From positions 1 through 44,899 of the forward strand of contig JALUTR010000180.1 in assembly GCA_027021785.1 (NCBI GenBank): a stretch of 44,899 nucleotides of DNA, in the 5' to 3' direction. Positions within the stretch are counted from its first letter, which is position 1. Each line of letters starts with the position of its first letter. Both the position numbers and the translations under genes were made by a program. Origin of the DNA: Fidelibacterota bacterium (GTDB lineage: Bacteria > Fidelibacterota > Marinisomatia > Marinisomatales > JAADGP01). Under the pieces are notes generated by a model that saw only the letters and a program-made list of their open reading frames with translations, did not search any database and had not been told where the DNA came from. This document shows, one piece after another, positions 27,392-37,936 of the stretch.

Positions 27392-28467
27392 CCCAACTCC
27401 TCATAATACCCATACAAAACATCCGCCGTATTGTGCAAATCGTGATACTTCACGACCCAGTCCCGACTCTTGATCTTCTGTTCACGAATGCGATCCGGAT
27501 CCCGCACCAGATTCTCCAACGTTTCATACAGGGTATCGCCGGTTACGTTAACAAACGGGTGGTCGGGAATAAATTCAACATAATCCGGCACTAATTCCGT
27601 CACGCAACACAGTCCCAGCGCCAGTGCTTCCACCGAATTCATTCCGTATCCCCAACCGCCACGGTTATGCACCTGGTCAATCAGGATATCGCATTGCCGT
27701 TTGATTCTCAAAACTTCATCATAAGGTTTATTTTCTATTAAAACAAATTCAATCAGTTTCCTGGACTCGAGTTGTTCACACACCGGAATAATGGTATCGC
27801 TTCCCTTGTAATATCTGTCCGTCGGAGCGTGACAAACCCTGACCGGATCGTGAATTTCCATACTTGGTTCGCAGGCCTGTGTATCAAACGGCAGGAATAG
27901 GTATTTCAGGTTGGGATGTTTGCTTAACAAATCCAGCTCGCTGGTAACATTCAAACGGCTTACAGCGTCAATGACCGGGATTACACCCCGGGTGCGCAGG
28001 TCCTGACCGTGATAGGTACAGGCAATCGCCTTACCTTTTTCCGCCAACCGCCGCACAAAACGCCCGTCGCGATAAAACTCCAACCCCCATTCAAGATGAA
28101 ATATATCGTAGTTTTCCAGATCAAAATCCCGGATGGCTTTTTCCACCTTAAAATGCCATAGCCAATCACGAAACCGGAAATATTTGTCTTCCCACAGGGA
28201 ATGGGGCAACCATACCGGCGGATACCCGTCTTTTTCCCGGTAATCCCCCAATTCTCCACGGTAACGCTGGTAATATTTATGCCTGCCGCGTGTGTAATAA
28301 GGATGTGTCGTGACAAGCGGCAAATTCAGGCAGATTCCGGGATCGTATTCATTTCGGGTAGGATACAGGGTAATAAACAGGCATTGATTGCCCCGGGCTT
28401 CATGGGCCTTTTTCCACAGGCTCAACGTTCCAACGGTGTTCTCGGGTGCGATGTAAAGGATTTTCAT
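27382..28467 (-). CDS. GT-B-fold glycosyltransferase-like protein
   Basis: A protein of 361 residues from the ATG at 28467 (MKILYIAPENTVGTLSL), which gives the normal GT-B N-terminus; the ATG at 28518 would add a non-conserved hydrophilic leader. Features are an IFHLEWGLEFYRDG donor/acceptor loop, ACTYHGQDLRTRG, a VCHAPTDRYYKGSD linker as in GT4 enzymes, and a C-terminal NSVEALALGLCCVTE in place of the usual E-x7-E motif. It is probably a glycosyltransferase of a surface-glycan pathway, but it is divergent from well-known GT4 members and the donor sugar is unknown. Confidence 0.75.
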   Translation of the reverse strand: MKILYIAPENTVGTLSLWKKAHEARGNQCLFITLYPTRNEYDPGICLNLPLVTTHPYYTRGRHKYYQRYRGELGDYREKDGYPPVWLPHSLWEDKYFRFRDWLWHFKVEKAIRDFDLENYDIFHLEWGLEFYRDGRFVRRLAEKGKAIACTYHGQDLRTRGVIPVIDAVSRLNVTSELDLLSKHPNLKYLFLPFDTQACEPSMEIHDPVRVCHAPTDRYYKGSDTIIPVCEQLESRKLIEFVLIENKPYDEVLRIKRQCDILIDQVHNRGGWGYGMNSVEALALGLCCVTELVPDYVEFIPDHPFVNVTGDTLYETLENLVRDPDRIREQKIKSRDWVVKYHDLHNTADVLYGYYEELGWL

Positions 28468-28625
28468 AGGGTTGTAATCTTCATCGTGCCTGGAGGGATT
28501 AGGTTTCCGTCTGTTCAAACCATTTCATTTTCTCAGGTAATTTACTTTAAACTAACCGTGGTCCGGGAGAGAGAAAATCATAAACGACTTAATTTGGATG
28601 AAAATTTAAAGCTGTCACTAATAGA

Positions 28626-29777
28626 ATGAAGCTATTTATTATTCCTTCCTGGTATCCCTCCGAAATCCACCCGGAAAGCGGAACCTTTTTCCGCGACCGC
28701 GCTCAAATCCTGCAAAGGGCCGGACATGAAACCATCGTAATCGCCGGCATTACCCATTCCCTGAAAAATGTTTTTCGCTGGTTACCTTATCAATCCCCTT
28801 CCGTACCAACGATTGAAAACGGTCTTTGCACCTACCGTGCGGAAATGGTAAACCTTTTTCCGAAATCACCCCGGTTAAGTTTTTTTCTCACTCAAAAAAA
28901 ACTACGTTATTTATTGCGTCGTGCCCTTGACGAACAGGGAGAACCCGATTTGATATTCGCGCATTCTTCCTTATGGGCCGGCGCGGCTTTGGCCGAACTA
29001 TCCAAACACACGGATATTCCTTTCGTGGTGTCCGAACACCTGAAAGAATTCCTGGTGCCGGAACAGTTTACTACCTTTCAAAAGGCCTGCATACAACGGT
29101 CACATACCGCCGCCAAGCGAATTATCGCTACCAGTACGGCGTTAAAATCGGCAATTGCCGCCCAATTCCCCGACACGCGCAAAAAACTGGTCCTGATTCC
29201 GAATCCGGCCGATATAAACGCTTTCTCACTAAAACCCCCGGGATCAACCCGGACCGACAGGTTTGTTTTTATGACCACAGCCCTGTTTCGACCGGAAAAA
29301 CGAATTGAACTGCTGTTGAATGCTTTTAAACAATTATTGCCATCGCACCCACAATCCTATCTCAGAATCGCCGGTGACGGACCGGAAAAACATAAGCTTT
29401 TGCGACTGGTTAAACGCTTAAACATTCATCATCGGGTCGAATTCTGCGGATTTCTGGATAAACACGCCTTAGCACAAAAATTGCGCCGGAGTGACGCTTT
29501 TGTGCTCGCCAGTGAAGTGGAAACTTTTGGTGTCGCCCTGATCGAAGCGATGGCCTGCGGTCTGCCGGTGGTTTCCACCCGGTGCGGCGGGCCGAACGAC
29601 ACCGTCACAGAGGAAACCGGACTATTGGTGGAACCCAACGATGCACCCGCTTTGGCTGCCGCTATGGGATTGCTGATTGAAAAATACGACCGCTTTTCAC
29701 CGGCCCGTATCCGGGAAATCACATTGGCAAAATACGGTGACCAGGCCTATGTAAAAGCGGTTGAAAACCTGATTTAA
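28626..29777 (+). CDS. Family 4 glycosyltransferase
   Basis: A 383-residue GT-B enzyme and the only plus-strand gene of the glycan cluster. The N-terminal domain begins MKLFIIPSWYPSEIHPESG with the Gly-rich and His-containing acceptor loop. The C-terminal domain has RFVFMTTALFRPEKRIELLLNAF, a RIAGDGPEKHKL strand-loop and the nucleotide-sugar motif ETFGVALIEAMACGLPVVST (E-x7-E type). It transfers a sugar to a growing lipid-linked glycan on the cytoplasmic face. It is transcribed divergently from the neighbouring glycosyltransferase at 28467 and converges with the flippase gene. Confidence 0.92.
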   Translation: MKLFIIPSWYPSEIHPESGTFFRDRAQILQRAGHETIVIAGITHSLKNVFRWLPYQSPSVPTIENGLCTYRAEMVNLFPKSPRLSFFLTQKKLRYLLRRALDEQGEPDLIFAHSSLWAGAALAELSKHTDIPFVVSEHLKEFLVPEQFTTFQKACIQRSHTAAKRIIATSTALKSAIAAQFPDTRKKLVLIPNPADINAFSLKPPGSTRTDRFVFMTTALFRPEKRIELLLNAFKQLLPSHPQSYLRIAGDGPEKHKLLRLVKRLNIHHRVEFCGFLDKHALAQKLRRSDAFVLASEVETFGVALIEAMACGLPVVSTRCGGPNDTVTEETGLLVEPNDAPALAAAMGLLIEKYDRFSPARIREITLAKYGDQAYVKAVENLI

Positions 29778-29783
29778 CAACCT

Positions 29784-29800
29784 GCCGTTATCCTAACGGC
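29784..29800. terminator. Bidirectional hairpin between convergent GT4 and flippase genes
   Basis: GCCGTTA (29784-29790) pairs perfectly with TAACGGC (29794-29800) across a 3-nt loop. On the plus strand it is followed by a T-rich run (CAAATATTTTT), which fits termination of the GT4 transcript 7 nt after its stop. The flippase stop codon lies inside the hairpin. Confidence 0.6.
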
Positions 29801-31247
29801 CAAATATTTTTCCAAACATGCTTTTCACCACACGCAATTCCCCCGGTTTGAGAAATCCGGTGGCAATCAATCCCAACGGGTACAAGGCGGTCAAACCCAG
29901 ATTCCAGCCCCAGGTATGATCTCCAACCGTTGACAGGAAATAGACAATTAATATCCAACCCGCAATCCGGGTCAACCGCGTCCACTCATACGAAACCGGA
30001 AACAGGTTCCTATTGATGACGTAGATCATAACCGCCATAAGGAAGAAAGACAAACAGGTGGCCGCCGCAGCGCCAAGCGCTCCAAAATACGGAATGAGAA
30101 TCAGGTTTGCCCCGATGTTCAAGGCGGCGCCGAAACCGCGCGTTAAGGCTATCCACCTGGATTGTTCCCGCAGAAACACACCCGGTAATTGAAGCGAATA
30201 GGCGGCAAAAAATATATATCCCAGGGCGATTAACGGCACAATTCGGGTTGAGGACCAATATTCCGGTCCGTATACCGTTACCGGTCCGATTCTCAACCTC
30301 ACAAGGCTGTCCACCCATAAGAGAAGCAAAACCCAAAAGAAACCAAGGACCGTTAACACATACGTGGCAATCCGGGAATACATCTGTCTTTTCTCTTCCC
30401 CGTCCCCTTCCTTCAGAAAGAAGGGTTGCCAACCCATATTAAAGCCCATAACCAGGAGCATCATTAACATACCCAATTTATAGCCGGCGCTATACAGGCC
30501 GACCGTTTCCATGTCAGCAAGCGTCTTCAATATGTACCGGTCAGCCAACTCCATGAGCATGGCAAAAACCCCGGAGGGCAAAAACGGCAAACCAAAACGC
30601 ATAAGCCGTTTCCAGGTCGCCCAGGAGACGACACCACCACGGGTTCTTTTTACCACCAGGGGAGCGGTGATAAGCACTAGGCCGCCGGAAGTCAGAAGAT
30701 TGCTGAGCAAAACTCCCTCCACACCCATTTGATACTTCACAACCAGCAACAAATTCAAACTTAACGATGAGATTACATTTAAAAGGTTGAACAGGATAAA
30801 GGTGAGCGGTCGGCCCTCCGACCGCAACAGCAACATCGGCACCGACCACAATATATCCAGCGCCAAAATAGCGGCTATGTAAGCCAGGTAGCGGGGATAA
30901 TGCCCCCCCAGGAGCAAGTCGCTGGCAACCCCCCGGACCAAAAAAAGAAACAGCGCGAAACCGGCGGAGGTGATGATAAAAGAAAGATAGGCCGTTGTCA
31001 GCAGTCTTTTCCTTTCCGACTGATCGGCCGGGACGTAGTACCTCATCAACGCCGCATCGAGACCATAATGAAGAACGACGCTCATAAAGCCCATGAAAGT
31101 GTACGCCAGCGACACGACCCCATACTCGGCCGGAGAAAACGCGTTCGTGTACAGCGGCAACAACAGGAAGGTCACCATCCGGGCCAGGATATGTCCGGCT
31201 CCGTAAAGAAGCGTTTGCTGTGAAAGGGCCTTTATCCGGTCAAACAT
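29793..31247 (-). CDS. Wzx-type polysaccharide flippase (MVF/MATE-like)
   Basis: A 484-residue membrane protein with about 14 hydrophobic segments over its full length. It starts LSQQTLLYGAGHILARMVTFLLLPLYTNAF, the classical start of Wzx/RfbX proteins, followed by PAEYGVVSLAYTFMG. No soluble domain is present. It probably moves lipid-linked sugar units across the inner membrane for the glycan made by the nearby transferases. The polymerase/ligase-type gene at 7198 could be a partner, though it is far away. The stop codon is in a shared hairpin with the convergent GT4 gene. Confidence 0.9.
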   Translation of the reverse strand: MFDRIKALSQQTLLYGAGHILARMVTFLLLPLYTNAFSPAEYGVVSLAYTFMGFMSVVLHYGLDAALMRYYVPADQSERKRLLTTAYLSFIITSAGFALFLFLVRGVASDLLLGGHYPRYLAYIAAILALDILWSVPMLLLRSEGRPLTFILFNLLNVISSLSLNLLLVVKYQMGVEGVLLSNLLTSGGLVLITAPLVVKRTRGGVVSWATWKRLMRFGLPFLPSGVFAMLMELADRYILKTLADMETVGLYSAGYKLGMLMMLLVMGFNMGWQPFFLKEGDGEEKRQMYSRIATYVLTVLGFFWVLLLLWVDSLVRLRIGPVTVYGPEYWSSTRIVPLIALGYIFFAAYSLQLPGVFLREQSRWIALTRGFGAALNIGANLILIPYFGALGAAAATCLSFFLMAVMIYVINRNLFPVSYEWTRLTRIAGWILIVYFLSTVGDHTWGWNLGLTALYPLGLIATGFLKPGELRVVKSMFGKIFGR

Positions 31248-31328
31248 AGGCCTGTTATGCAGGGAAGAAAATTGAAAGTACGGGATTTGAAAACACCACG
31301 GAATTCCGCATTAACCGGGAACCGGTAT

Positions 31329-32303
31329 TCAATTGTTTTTCCAGGAAATCTCCAGGGTATCGCGAAACATCCCGCTGGCGCCGAAATTTTCCTTGAACCG
31401 TCCGAGACCAAAATTCGGTTCTTCGTTCACGGTAAATATGCCGAAATCAAACACCTTGTACCCTGACTTAATCGCCCAGTCAAAAATCGAATAAAACAAA
31501 AGATTCAAGGGTCGGTATTCCTGGTAGGATTCATCATGGCTGATGTAGAAAGCCAATACCACCTCATCCGTGGCAATAAAATTCACGACCCCGGCAACCA
31601 TTCTTTCCTCGACATAAGCGCCAAACAAATTAATTCGCTCGGGGAACAGGTCCCTTAACCGCAATAATTCATCCAGAGTATGCGTCGGGGATACGTTGTG
31701 GCGGATTTTCAGGTTCCGTTTAAGGATTTCATAGAAACCCTTGTAATCCCGTGACGGCCGGACGACCACACCCGACCGACGCGCTTTTCGCACGGACCGT
31801 CGGTGTGAAGGTCGGAACTTGGCCAGGTTTTGCTCGACGTTTCGTTCCAGAAACAAAATACTGGACACCTCACGTTTGGTATAATGAAACCCGTGTTTCA
31901 AAAGGGCGAAATCGATATAATTGGAAAGCCGCCGACTATAAATGGTCGGTGGCAACGTTAATCGAATACCGTCAAATCCTTCTTGCCGGGCATACGCTTT
32001 AAGGGTTTGAACCAGCTTATAGGAATCGGCAAAAGCCAGGTCTTCCGGCACAACAAACGACCCCATGGATGCCCCGGGATGCGAAACCAATAATCTTGCT
32101 TCTTTGGTTTTAACCTCGGCCGCGGGGAACAAGACAAACGGTTTCTCTTTCTTATAAAAGATCAAACTATGGTCCGTAAATCGTCCCGGACGATGATAGC
32201 CGAGGAAACGACGGGTATGAAACAGGGTGCCGTTATTGGCCGCCCATACCATTGCATCCCACCAATCGGCGTGTTCGTTTTTAAATCGTCTGATATCCAG
32301 CAT
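31329..32303 (-). CDS. FemAB/GNAT-like acyltransferase of a surface-glycan cluster
   Basis: A 324-residue protein with tandem GNAT-fold appearance. The N-terminal half has FHTRRFLGYHRPGRF and VSHPGASMGSFVVP. The middle has KFRPSHRRSVRKARRSGVVVR, the basic segment typical of FemAB/Acetyltransf_6 proteins. The C-terminal half has NLFGAYVEERMVAGVVNFI and LLFYSIFDWAIKSGYKVFDFG. Family members add amino acids or acyl groups to lipid-linked or polysaccharide substrates, and neighbouring glycosyltransferases and a flippase support such a role. No donor can be named. It shares its strand with the flippase, 81 nt upstream of it. Confidence 0.82.
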   Translation of the reverse strand: MLDIRRFKNEHADWWDAMVWAANNGTLFHTRRFLGYHRPGRFTDHSLIFYKKEKPFVLFPAAEVKTKEARLLVSHPGASMGSFVVPEDLAFADSYKLVQTLKAYARQEGFDGIRLTLPPTIYSRRLSNYIDFALLKHGFHYTKREVSSILFLERNVEQNLAKFRPSHRRSVRKARRSGVVVRPSRDYKGFYEILKRNLKIRHNVSPTHTLDELLRLRDLFPERINLFGAYVEERMVAGVVNFIATDEVVLAFYISHDESYQEYRPLNLLFYSIFDWAIKSGYKVFDFGIFTVNEEPNFGLGRFKENFGASGMFRDTLEISWKNN

Positions 32304-32455
32304 CTTGTAGAATCGGACACGAAATTAGCGGGGAAAGGTTCCACAAGCAATTGCAAGTTGATAGCCACGATCAGAACCTGTTCCATTGGATGTTCTCATG
32401 TTTCAATCTGAATGAAATCCGGGATTTAATCTCAATTTTTGCTAATTGCAGTTGA

Positions 32456-34143
<1,688 letters not shown>

Positions 34144-34153
34144 CTTTTATTGA

Positions 34154-34792
34154 TTATTGGCGTTTCACCAGGGTGGCATTGATAATGATTTCCACGCGGC
34201 GGTTTAAATCACGGTCAGCCGTGGAAGTATTGGCGCGAACGGGACGGTACTCTCCATAGCCGGAAACGGCAAACATGGCTTCCGGCAAGCGTGTAAATTT
34301 TTGCAGCATGCGCATGACCACCTGGGCGCGGGCCGCGCTTAATTCCCAATTATCCCGATAATTCGACCCTTCAATAATCGGAATATTATCCGTATAGCCC
34401 TCCACACGAATTTCCACTTTCCATTCCAAACCGTTTTTCACAAACTCGTCAATCCAGGAACGCAGATTCGGATTTTGTTCGAGATGCAATATGCCCAAAT
34501 CGCGGATCGCGTCGGCAATACTTTTTATATGTGTTTCCAGTTTGGGATTGGGATCCGCTTTCCCGGGATCAAACATTTTTTTATCATGAATAACTATCCG
34601 GACGCCTCTTGAATCGTGTCCTATTACCAGTCCCGCAATCCCGCGCTGTGTGATGGTTGCCGTAAGTTCATTTACCGCGTTTGATAATTGATCCGCTACC
34701 CAGGCATGCACTTTCGAGATTTCACCGGCTCTTATGGAGATCATCATGATAAAGAACGTAATCAGTAACGTAATCATATCCCCGTAACTCAA
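34154..34792 (-). CDS. MotB/OmpA-like stator protein C (with transmembrane Asp)
   Basis: A single membrane helix near the N-terminus (SYGDMITLLITFFIMMI) carries the ion-binding aspartate at the family position. An OmpA-like peptidoglycan-binding domain follows (~95-205: VEGYTDNIPIIEG, NWELSAARAQVVMRML, NRRVEIII). The TTG at 34792 is the only standard start. It would omit the upstream in-frame residues SSWLL, which match the W-x2-TYA stretch of the two other MotB-like proteins here. The natural start is probably further up, for instance ATC at 34855-34853, preceded by GAGG 6 nt before and overlapping the stop of the previous gene. It presumably pairs with the MotA-like protein two genes upstream. 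Confidence 0.82.
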   Translation of the reverse strand: MSYGDMITLLITFFIMMISIRAGEISKVHAWVADQLSNAVNELTATITQRGIAGLVIGHDSRGVRIVIHDKKMFDPGKADPNPKLETHIKSIADAIRDLGILHLEQNPNLRSWIDEFVKNGLEWKVEIRVEGYTDNIPIIEGSNYRDNWELSAARAQVVMRMLQKFTRLPEAMFAVSGYGEYRPVRANTSTADRDLNRRVEIIINATLVKRQ

Positions 34793-34844
34793 CAGCCAAC
34801 TGCTGCGGGTTTTTACGGAACCTACATTCTTGTCTGTTTTAGCT

Positions 34845-35543
34845 TTAAATACGATCGGTAACCTCTATCAACTGCACATCGATATAAATTTCGACCCGTC
34901 GGTTTTCATCCAGCCTCTCCCGGCTGCGGAGGGGGTGAAATGAACCATACCCCGCCAGGGAAAAATATTCCTTGGGAAGGGCCGTTTCCGATTGCAAAAA
35001 TTTCATCACCTGGTAAGAACGCGCCAAACTTAAATCCCAATTGGTTTTAAACCGGCCGGAAAGAACCGGTAAATAGTCGGTGTGTCCTTCCACCGTCAAT
35101 TCAATCGTAACTTTTTTTCCCGATTTTTCAAGGGCCTCAATTATCGGCCGGTAAGTTTGCTGGATTTTTTCCAACTCCAGTTGCTTGATGATATTGGCGG
35201 TTGTTTCCAGAAAACCGATAAAAAGGGGATTGATCTTGTCGTCTTCCGATGGAAACATCGGTTGTTTGCCGATTCTCGAAGGGATCAGTAATTTAATCCC
35301 CTTGGTTCCGGTGTTTTCAACGTATAACCAGTCCAATCGTTGGCTTTCTTTGTCTTCCAGAATCCGGGAATACAGCATATTTTTTATGCGTTCCGAAAAT
35401 TTAAACGTCGTTGCCGCCTCATGCTCGGCCCGCGTTACGAAAAGAATGAAAAAGGCCAGAACGGCCGTCAGGAGAGAGGCGTAAGTCATCATCCAACCGG
35501 CTCCAAGGGACCGGGTCCGGTCGTCCGTTATTTTATCTGCCAT
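34845..35543 (-). CDS. MotB/OmpA-like stator protein B (transmembrane Asp replaced by Ser)
   Basis: A 232-residue protein with one N-terminal membrane helix (WMMTYASLLTAVLAFFILF) and an OmpA-like domain (~115-225: VEGHTDYLPVLSG, NWDLSLARSYQVMKFL, NRRVEIYIDVQ). At the position where MotB proteins carry their ion-binding Asp (YAD or YGD in the two relatives in this cluster) the codon is TCT, Ser23. Such a protein alone should not conduct ions. The ATG at 35543 overlaps the end of the MotA-like gene by 11 nt, as in normal motAB pairs; the ATG at 35579 would add a non-conserved leader. A third MotB-like gene with an intact Asp follows directly, suggesting a mixed complex. Confidence 0.9.
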   Translation of the reverse strand: MADKITDDRTRSLGAGWMMTYASLLTAVLAFFILFVTRAEHEAATTFKFSERIKNMLYSRILEDKESQRLDWLYVENTGTKGIKLLIPSRIGKQPMFPSEDDKINPLFIGFLETTANIIKQLELEKIQQTYRPIIEALEKSGKKVTIELTVEGHTDYLPVLSGRFKTNWDLSLARSYQVMKFLQSETALPKEYFSLAGYGSFHPLRSRERLDENRRVEIYIDVQLIEVTDRI

Positions 35544-36363
35544 TTGATCCCCGGTGTAAAGCCCGTGTATCCTTATCAAGGAAAGTCAGGAGCTTTTCTT
35601 CCATGATTACCGGGTGCTCCTTACTGTGGATACTTAAAATGCCCGCCAGGATTATTTCATTAACATGTGTTTCAAGTGCCGTGCGACCTTTTAATTTTCC
35701 CGCAATGGGAATAAAAATAAGATTAGCCAGGAGAACGCCGTAGAAAGTCGTGACCAGGGCAATGCCCATTCCGTCCAACAGTTGTCCCATGGAGTTCTCC
35801 ATTTGCGATGCGTATCCCGTAACGGAGCTTGACTGACCCTGTTGCGTCATCATCAGGATCAACCCCATCACCGTTCCCAGCAATCCGAAGGCCGGCGCAT
35901 AATTTCCCATATTATAAAACATCTCCTGTCCGTTTCGATGTCTTTTAATCATATTATCCAGTTCGTTCTCCAGGAAACTGCGTAACTTGCCGGCGTCCTT
36001 TTCGAGAATTGCGTTTTCAAGTCCCATCCGTAAGTAATTGTTTTCGATCGTCGGCAATAACTTCTCGATTGTCACGAAACCTTTCTTGCGGGCGATTTGG
36101 CTTAATTCAACCAGTTGGTTAATAATTTCAACCGCCGAATCTTCATTCTTTCCACCAAAGGCATTTCCGGCGACCCGGAACATACGCAACACGTTGGGCA
36201 ACGGATAGTTAATTGCCGTGGCGGCCAGGGTTCCGCCCAATACAATGGCAACTCCCTGAATATTTACGAAAGTTGACGGAATCATTTGGGTGTTTGGATC
36301 AAACATTCCAAACAGGATCAATCCCAGTCCGATGATCAGACCAAAAACAGTTGCAATATCCAT
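35533..36363 (-). CDS. MotA/PomA-like stator protein 2
   Basis: A 276-residue inner-membrane protein with four predicted helices. It starts MDIATVFGLIIGLGLILFGM and continues with the VAIVLGGTLAATAINYP helix, a cytoplasmic domain (~70-150), NYAPAFGLLGTVMGLILMM with the conserved Pro and Gly residues of helix 3, and GMGIALVTTFYGVLLANLIF as helix 4. MotA family proteins form a pentamer around a MotB dimer and turn ion flow into torque or force. It is coupled by overlap to two MotB-like genes. No flagellar gene is visible, so the driven machine is unknown. TolQ/ExbB-type proteins are related but have three helices. Confidence 0.93.
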   Translation of the reverse strand: MDIATVFGLIIGLGLILFGMFDPNTQMIPSTFVNIQGVAIVLGGTLAATAINYPLPNVLRMFRVAGNAFGGKNEDSAVEIINQLVELSQIARKKGFVTIEKLLPTIENNYLRMGLENAILEKDAGKLRSFLENELDNMIKRHRNGQEMFYNMGNYAPAFGLLGTVMGLILMMTQQGQSSSVTGYASQMENSMGQLLDGMGIALVTTFYGVLLANLIFIPIAGKLKGRTALETHVNEIILAGILSIHSKEHPVIMEEKLLTFLDKDTRALHRGSNGR

Positions 36364-36611
36364 TGAAACCCCTTATCTAAAACCAAACAAATAACGTGCG
36401 ATGGTCGGTATAAAACGTATCTTAAAAGGGAAAAATGAAACCGGTTCTTCGGATCCCGTTTTCTCCCGTTATCATCACACTCGTATTTAGATTATACCAC
36501 CATTTTACTTTTCCCCGGAAAGTGACCGACTTACGATAATCCAATAGTTGTTCGGACCACCCCCGGCATCACGGAAACGATGACCATCGGCCGTGTTGGA
36601 AAGGGGATTAC

Positions 36612-37196
36612 CTAAAACCCTAAATTGTAATAGACTTCCTCACCGGTCAATTTTGATTTACAGATTAATTCCAGATCTCTGGGAGGCGTTTTAAAATCGA
36701 AGACCAATTCGGCAACTATCTTTTTCAGAGGCCTGATAATTGCCAGATTCTGATATTTCCCTTCAAAAGGGTTCAATTCACCACGGACTCCTCCGGAGCC
36801 GATTAATTTCACCATGGTCGTTGCTGAAAAATCAAAATTATTCGTTAAATTACTGTTGGTTATCTCCAACTTGATAAAAACCCTTTTCCCCTGCTTCCTC
36901 GCATCCAATAACGTGAACTTAACCTTATCCGCCAGTTGCTCGGTTCCCACCGGGAAAGCCACCCGGCTGTCTTCCAAAGCTTCAACAGGAATATAAAACT
37001 CCATTGTTGCCTTAACATATTTCTTACTCCGGTCCAATTCCAATTTCCGAACCGTTGTCCCGGCCTCAATCCGACCGATGACCACCTTGTCATACGGTTG
37101 ACTGAAAATTTCCGTGCCGGATTTCACTTTTGTCTCCTGTCCGACAAGAATTCCCAATAAACCAATCCAGAATAACCGACGAATAGTCAGCGTCAT
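36612..37196 (-). CDS. Small exported protein between the two stator loci
   Basis: A 194-residue protein with a short basic start and a hydrophobic signal-like segment (LFWIGLLGILVGQE). The rest is mostly beta strands: an SH3-like stretch (VVIGRIEAGTTVRKLEL) and an immunoglobulin-like part (KRVFIKLEITNSNLTN). No cysteine lipobox is present. The family is not recognised. It is on the same strand, 8 nt after the end of the first MotB-like gene, with 248 nt to the next MotA-like gene. It is a candidate periplasmic accessory of the stator complexes, inferred from position only. Confidence 0.65.
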   Translation of the reverse strand: MTLTIRRLFWIGLLGILVGQETKVKSGTEIFSQPYDKVVIGRIEAGTTVRKLELDRSKKYVKATMEFYIPVEALEDSRVAFPVGTEQLADKVKFTLLDARKQGKRVFIKLEITNSNLTNNFDFSATTMVKLIGSGGVRGELNPFEGKYQNLAIIRPLKKIVAELVFDFKTPPRDLELICKSKLTGEEVYYNLGF

Positions 37197-37204
37197 TTTG
37201 CCTC

Positions 37205-37936
37205 CTACCCTGTAACCGTATTGGTTTTAACAAACGCATCAAGATAAATTTCCACGCGCCTGTTTTTGGCACGGGCTTCTTCGATATCCAGCGGATTCTT
37301 CCCGACGGCCTTTATGTCAATAACAGGACGAAATTCGCCATACCCCATGGCGGAAAACTTCGATTCCTCGATTTGCGAAAACCGGCTTAATAGTTTCACC
37401 ACGTTTAAGGCCCTGGCCGTGGACAAATCCCAGTTGCTTTGGTATAAGGAATTTTTCGGCAATGGGAGATCATCCGTATGTCCCTCACAACGTATTTCAA
37501 CATTCAGAAATCCCCCTCGTTTTTCGATTGCTTCCAACAGGTTCTTATAGCGTGGATCTTCGAATACCCGCATAATTTTCGATACCCGTATAATTCCCCC
37601 GATTTGTTGCAGAAGGGGATACACCTCCGGCTGTACTTCCGCATCCATGGATTTGAACAACCGACCACTGGCCATGGTAATTTTAACCCCCTTGGTAACC
37701 CGTTCAACACGCACATAGGAGGATTCGACGTTTTCCTTTAATTCCTTATATGTTTCATCCAAAAGCATGTTGATTACACGGTCAATATGCTTTTCAGCAT
37801 CGTTCATGATCACCAGCAACAATATAAAAAAGGTCAATAAAAGGGTTACCAGGTCAGCATAGGTCACCGCCCAGGCCGTGCTTTTCGCCTTGGCCTCCTC
37901 CGCCGAAAGCCCATCGTGAAGAATGGCGGTGGTCAC
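37205..37936 (-). CDS. MotB/OmpA-like stator protein A (canonical Asp present)
   Basis: A 243-residue protein with a membrane helix near the N-terminus (WAVTYADLVTLLLTFFILLLV) that includes the ion-binding Asp28, and an OmpA-like peptidoglycan-binding domain at ~125-235 (VEIRCEGHTDDLPLPKN, NWDLSTARALNVVKLL, NRRVEIYLDAF). It anchors the stator to the cell wall. The ATG overlaps the stop codon of the MotA-like gene (37933-37936), the usual motA-motB coupling. It forms a complete stator pair with that gene. Confidence 0.93.
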   Translation of the reverse strand: MTTAILHDGLSAEEAKAKSTAWAVTYADLVTLLLTFFILLLVIMNDAEKHIDRVINMLLDETYKELKENVESSYVRVERVTKGVKITMASGRLFKSMDAEVQPEVYPLLQQIGGIIRVSKIMRVFEDPRYKNLLEAIEKRGGFLNVEIRCEGHTDDLPLPKNSLYQSNWDLSTARALNVVKLLSRFSQIEESKFSAMGYGEFRPVIDIKAVGKNPLDIEEARAKNRRVEIYLDAFVKTNTVTG

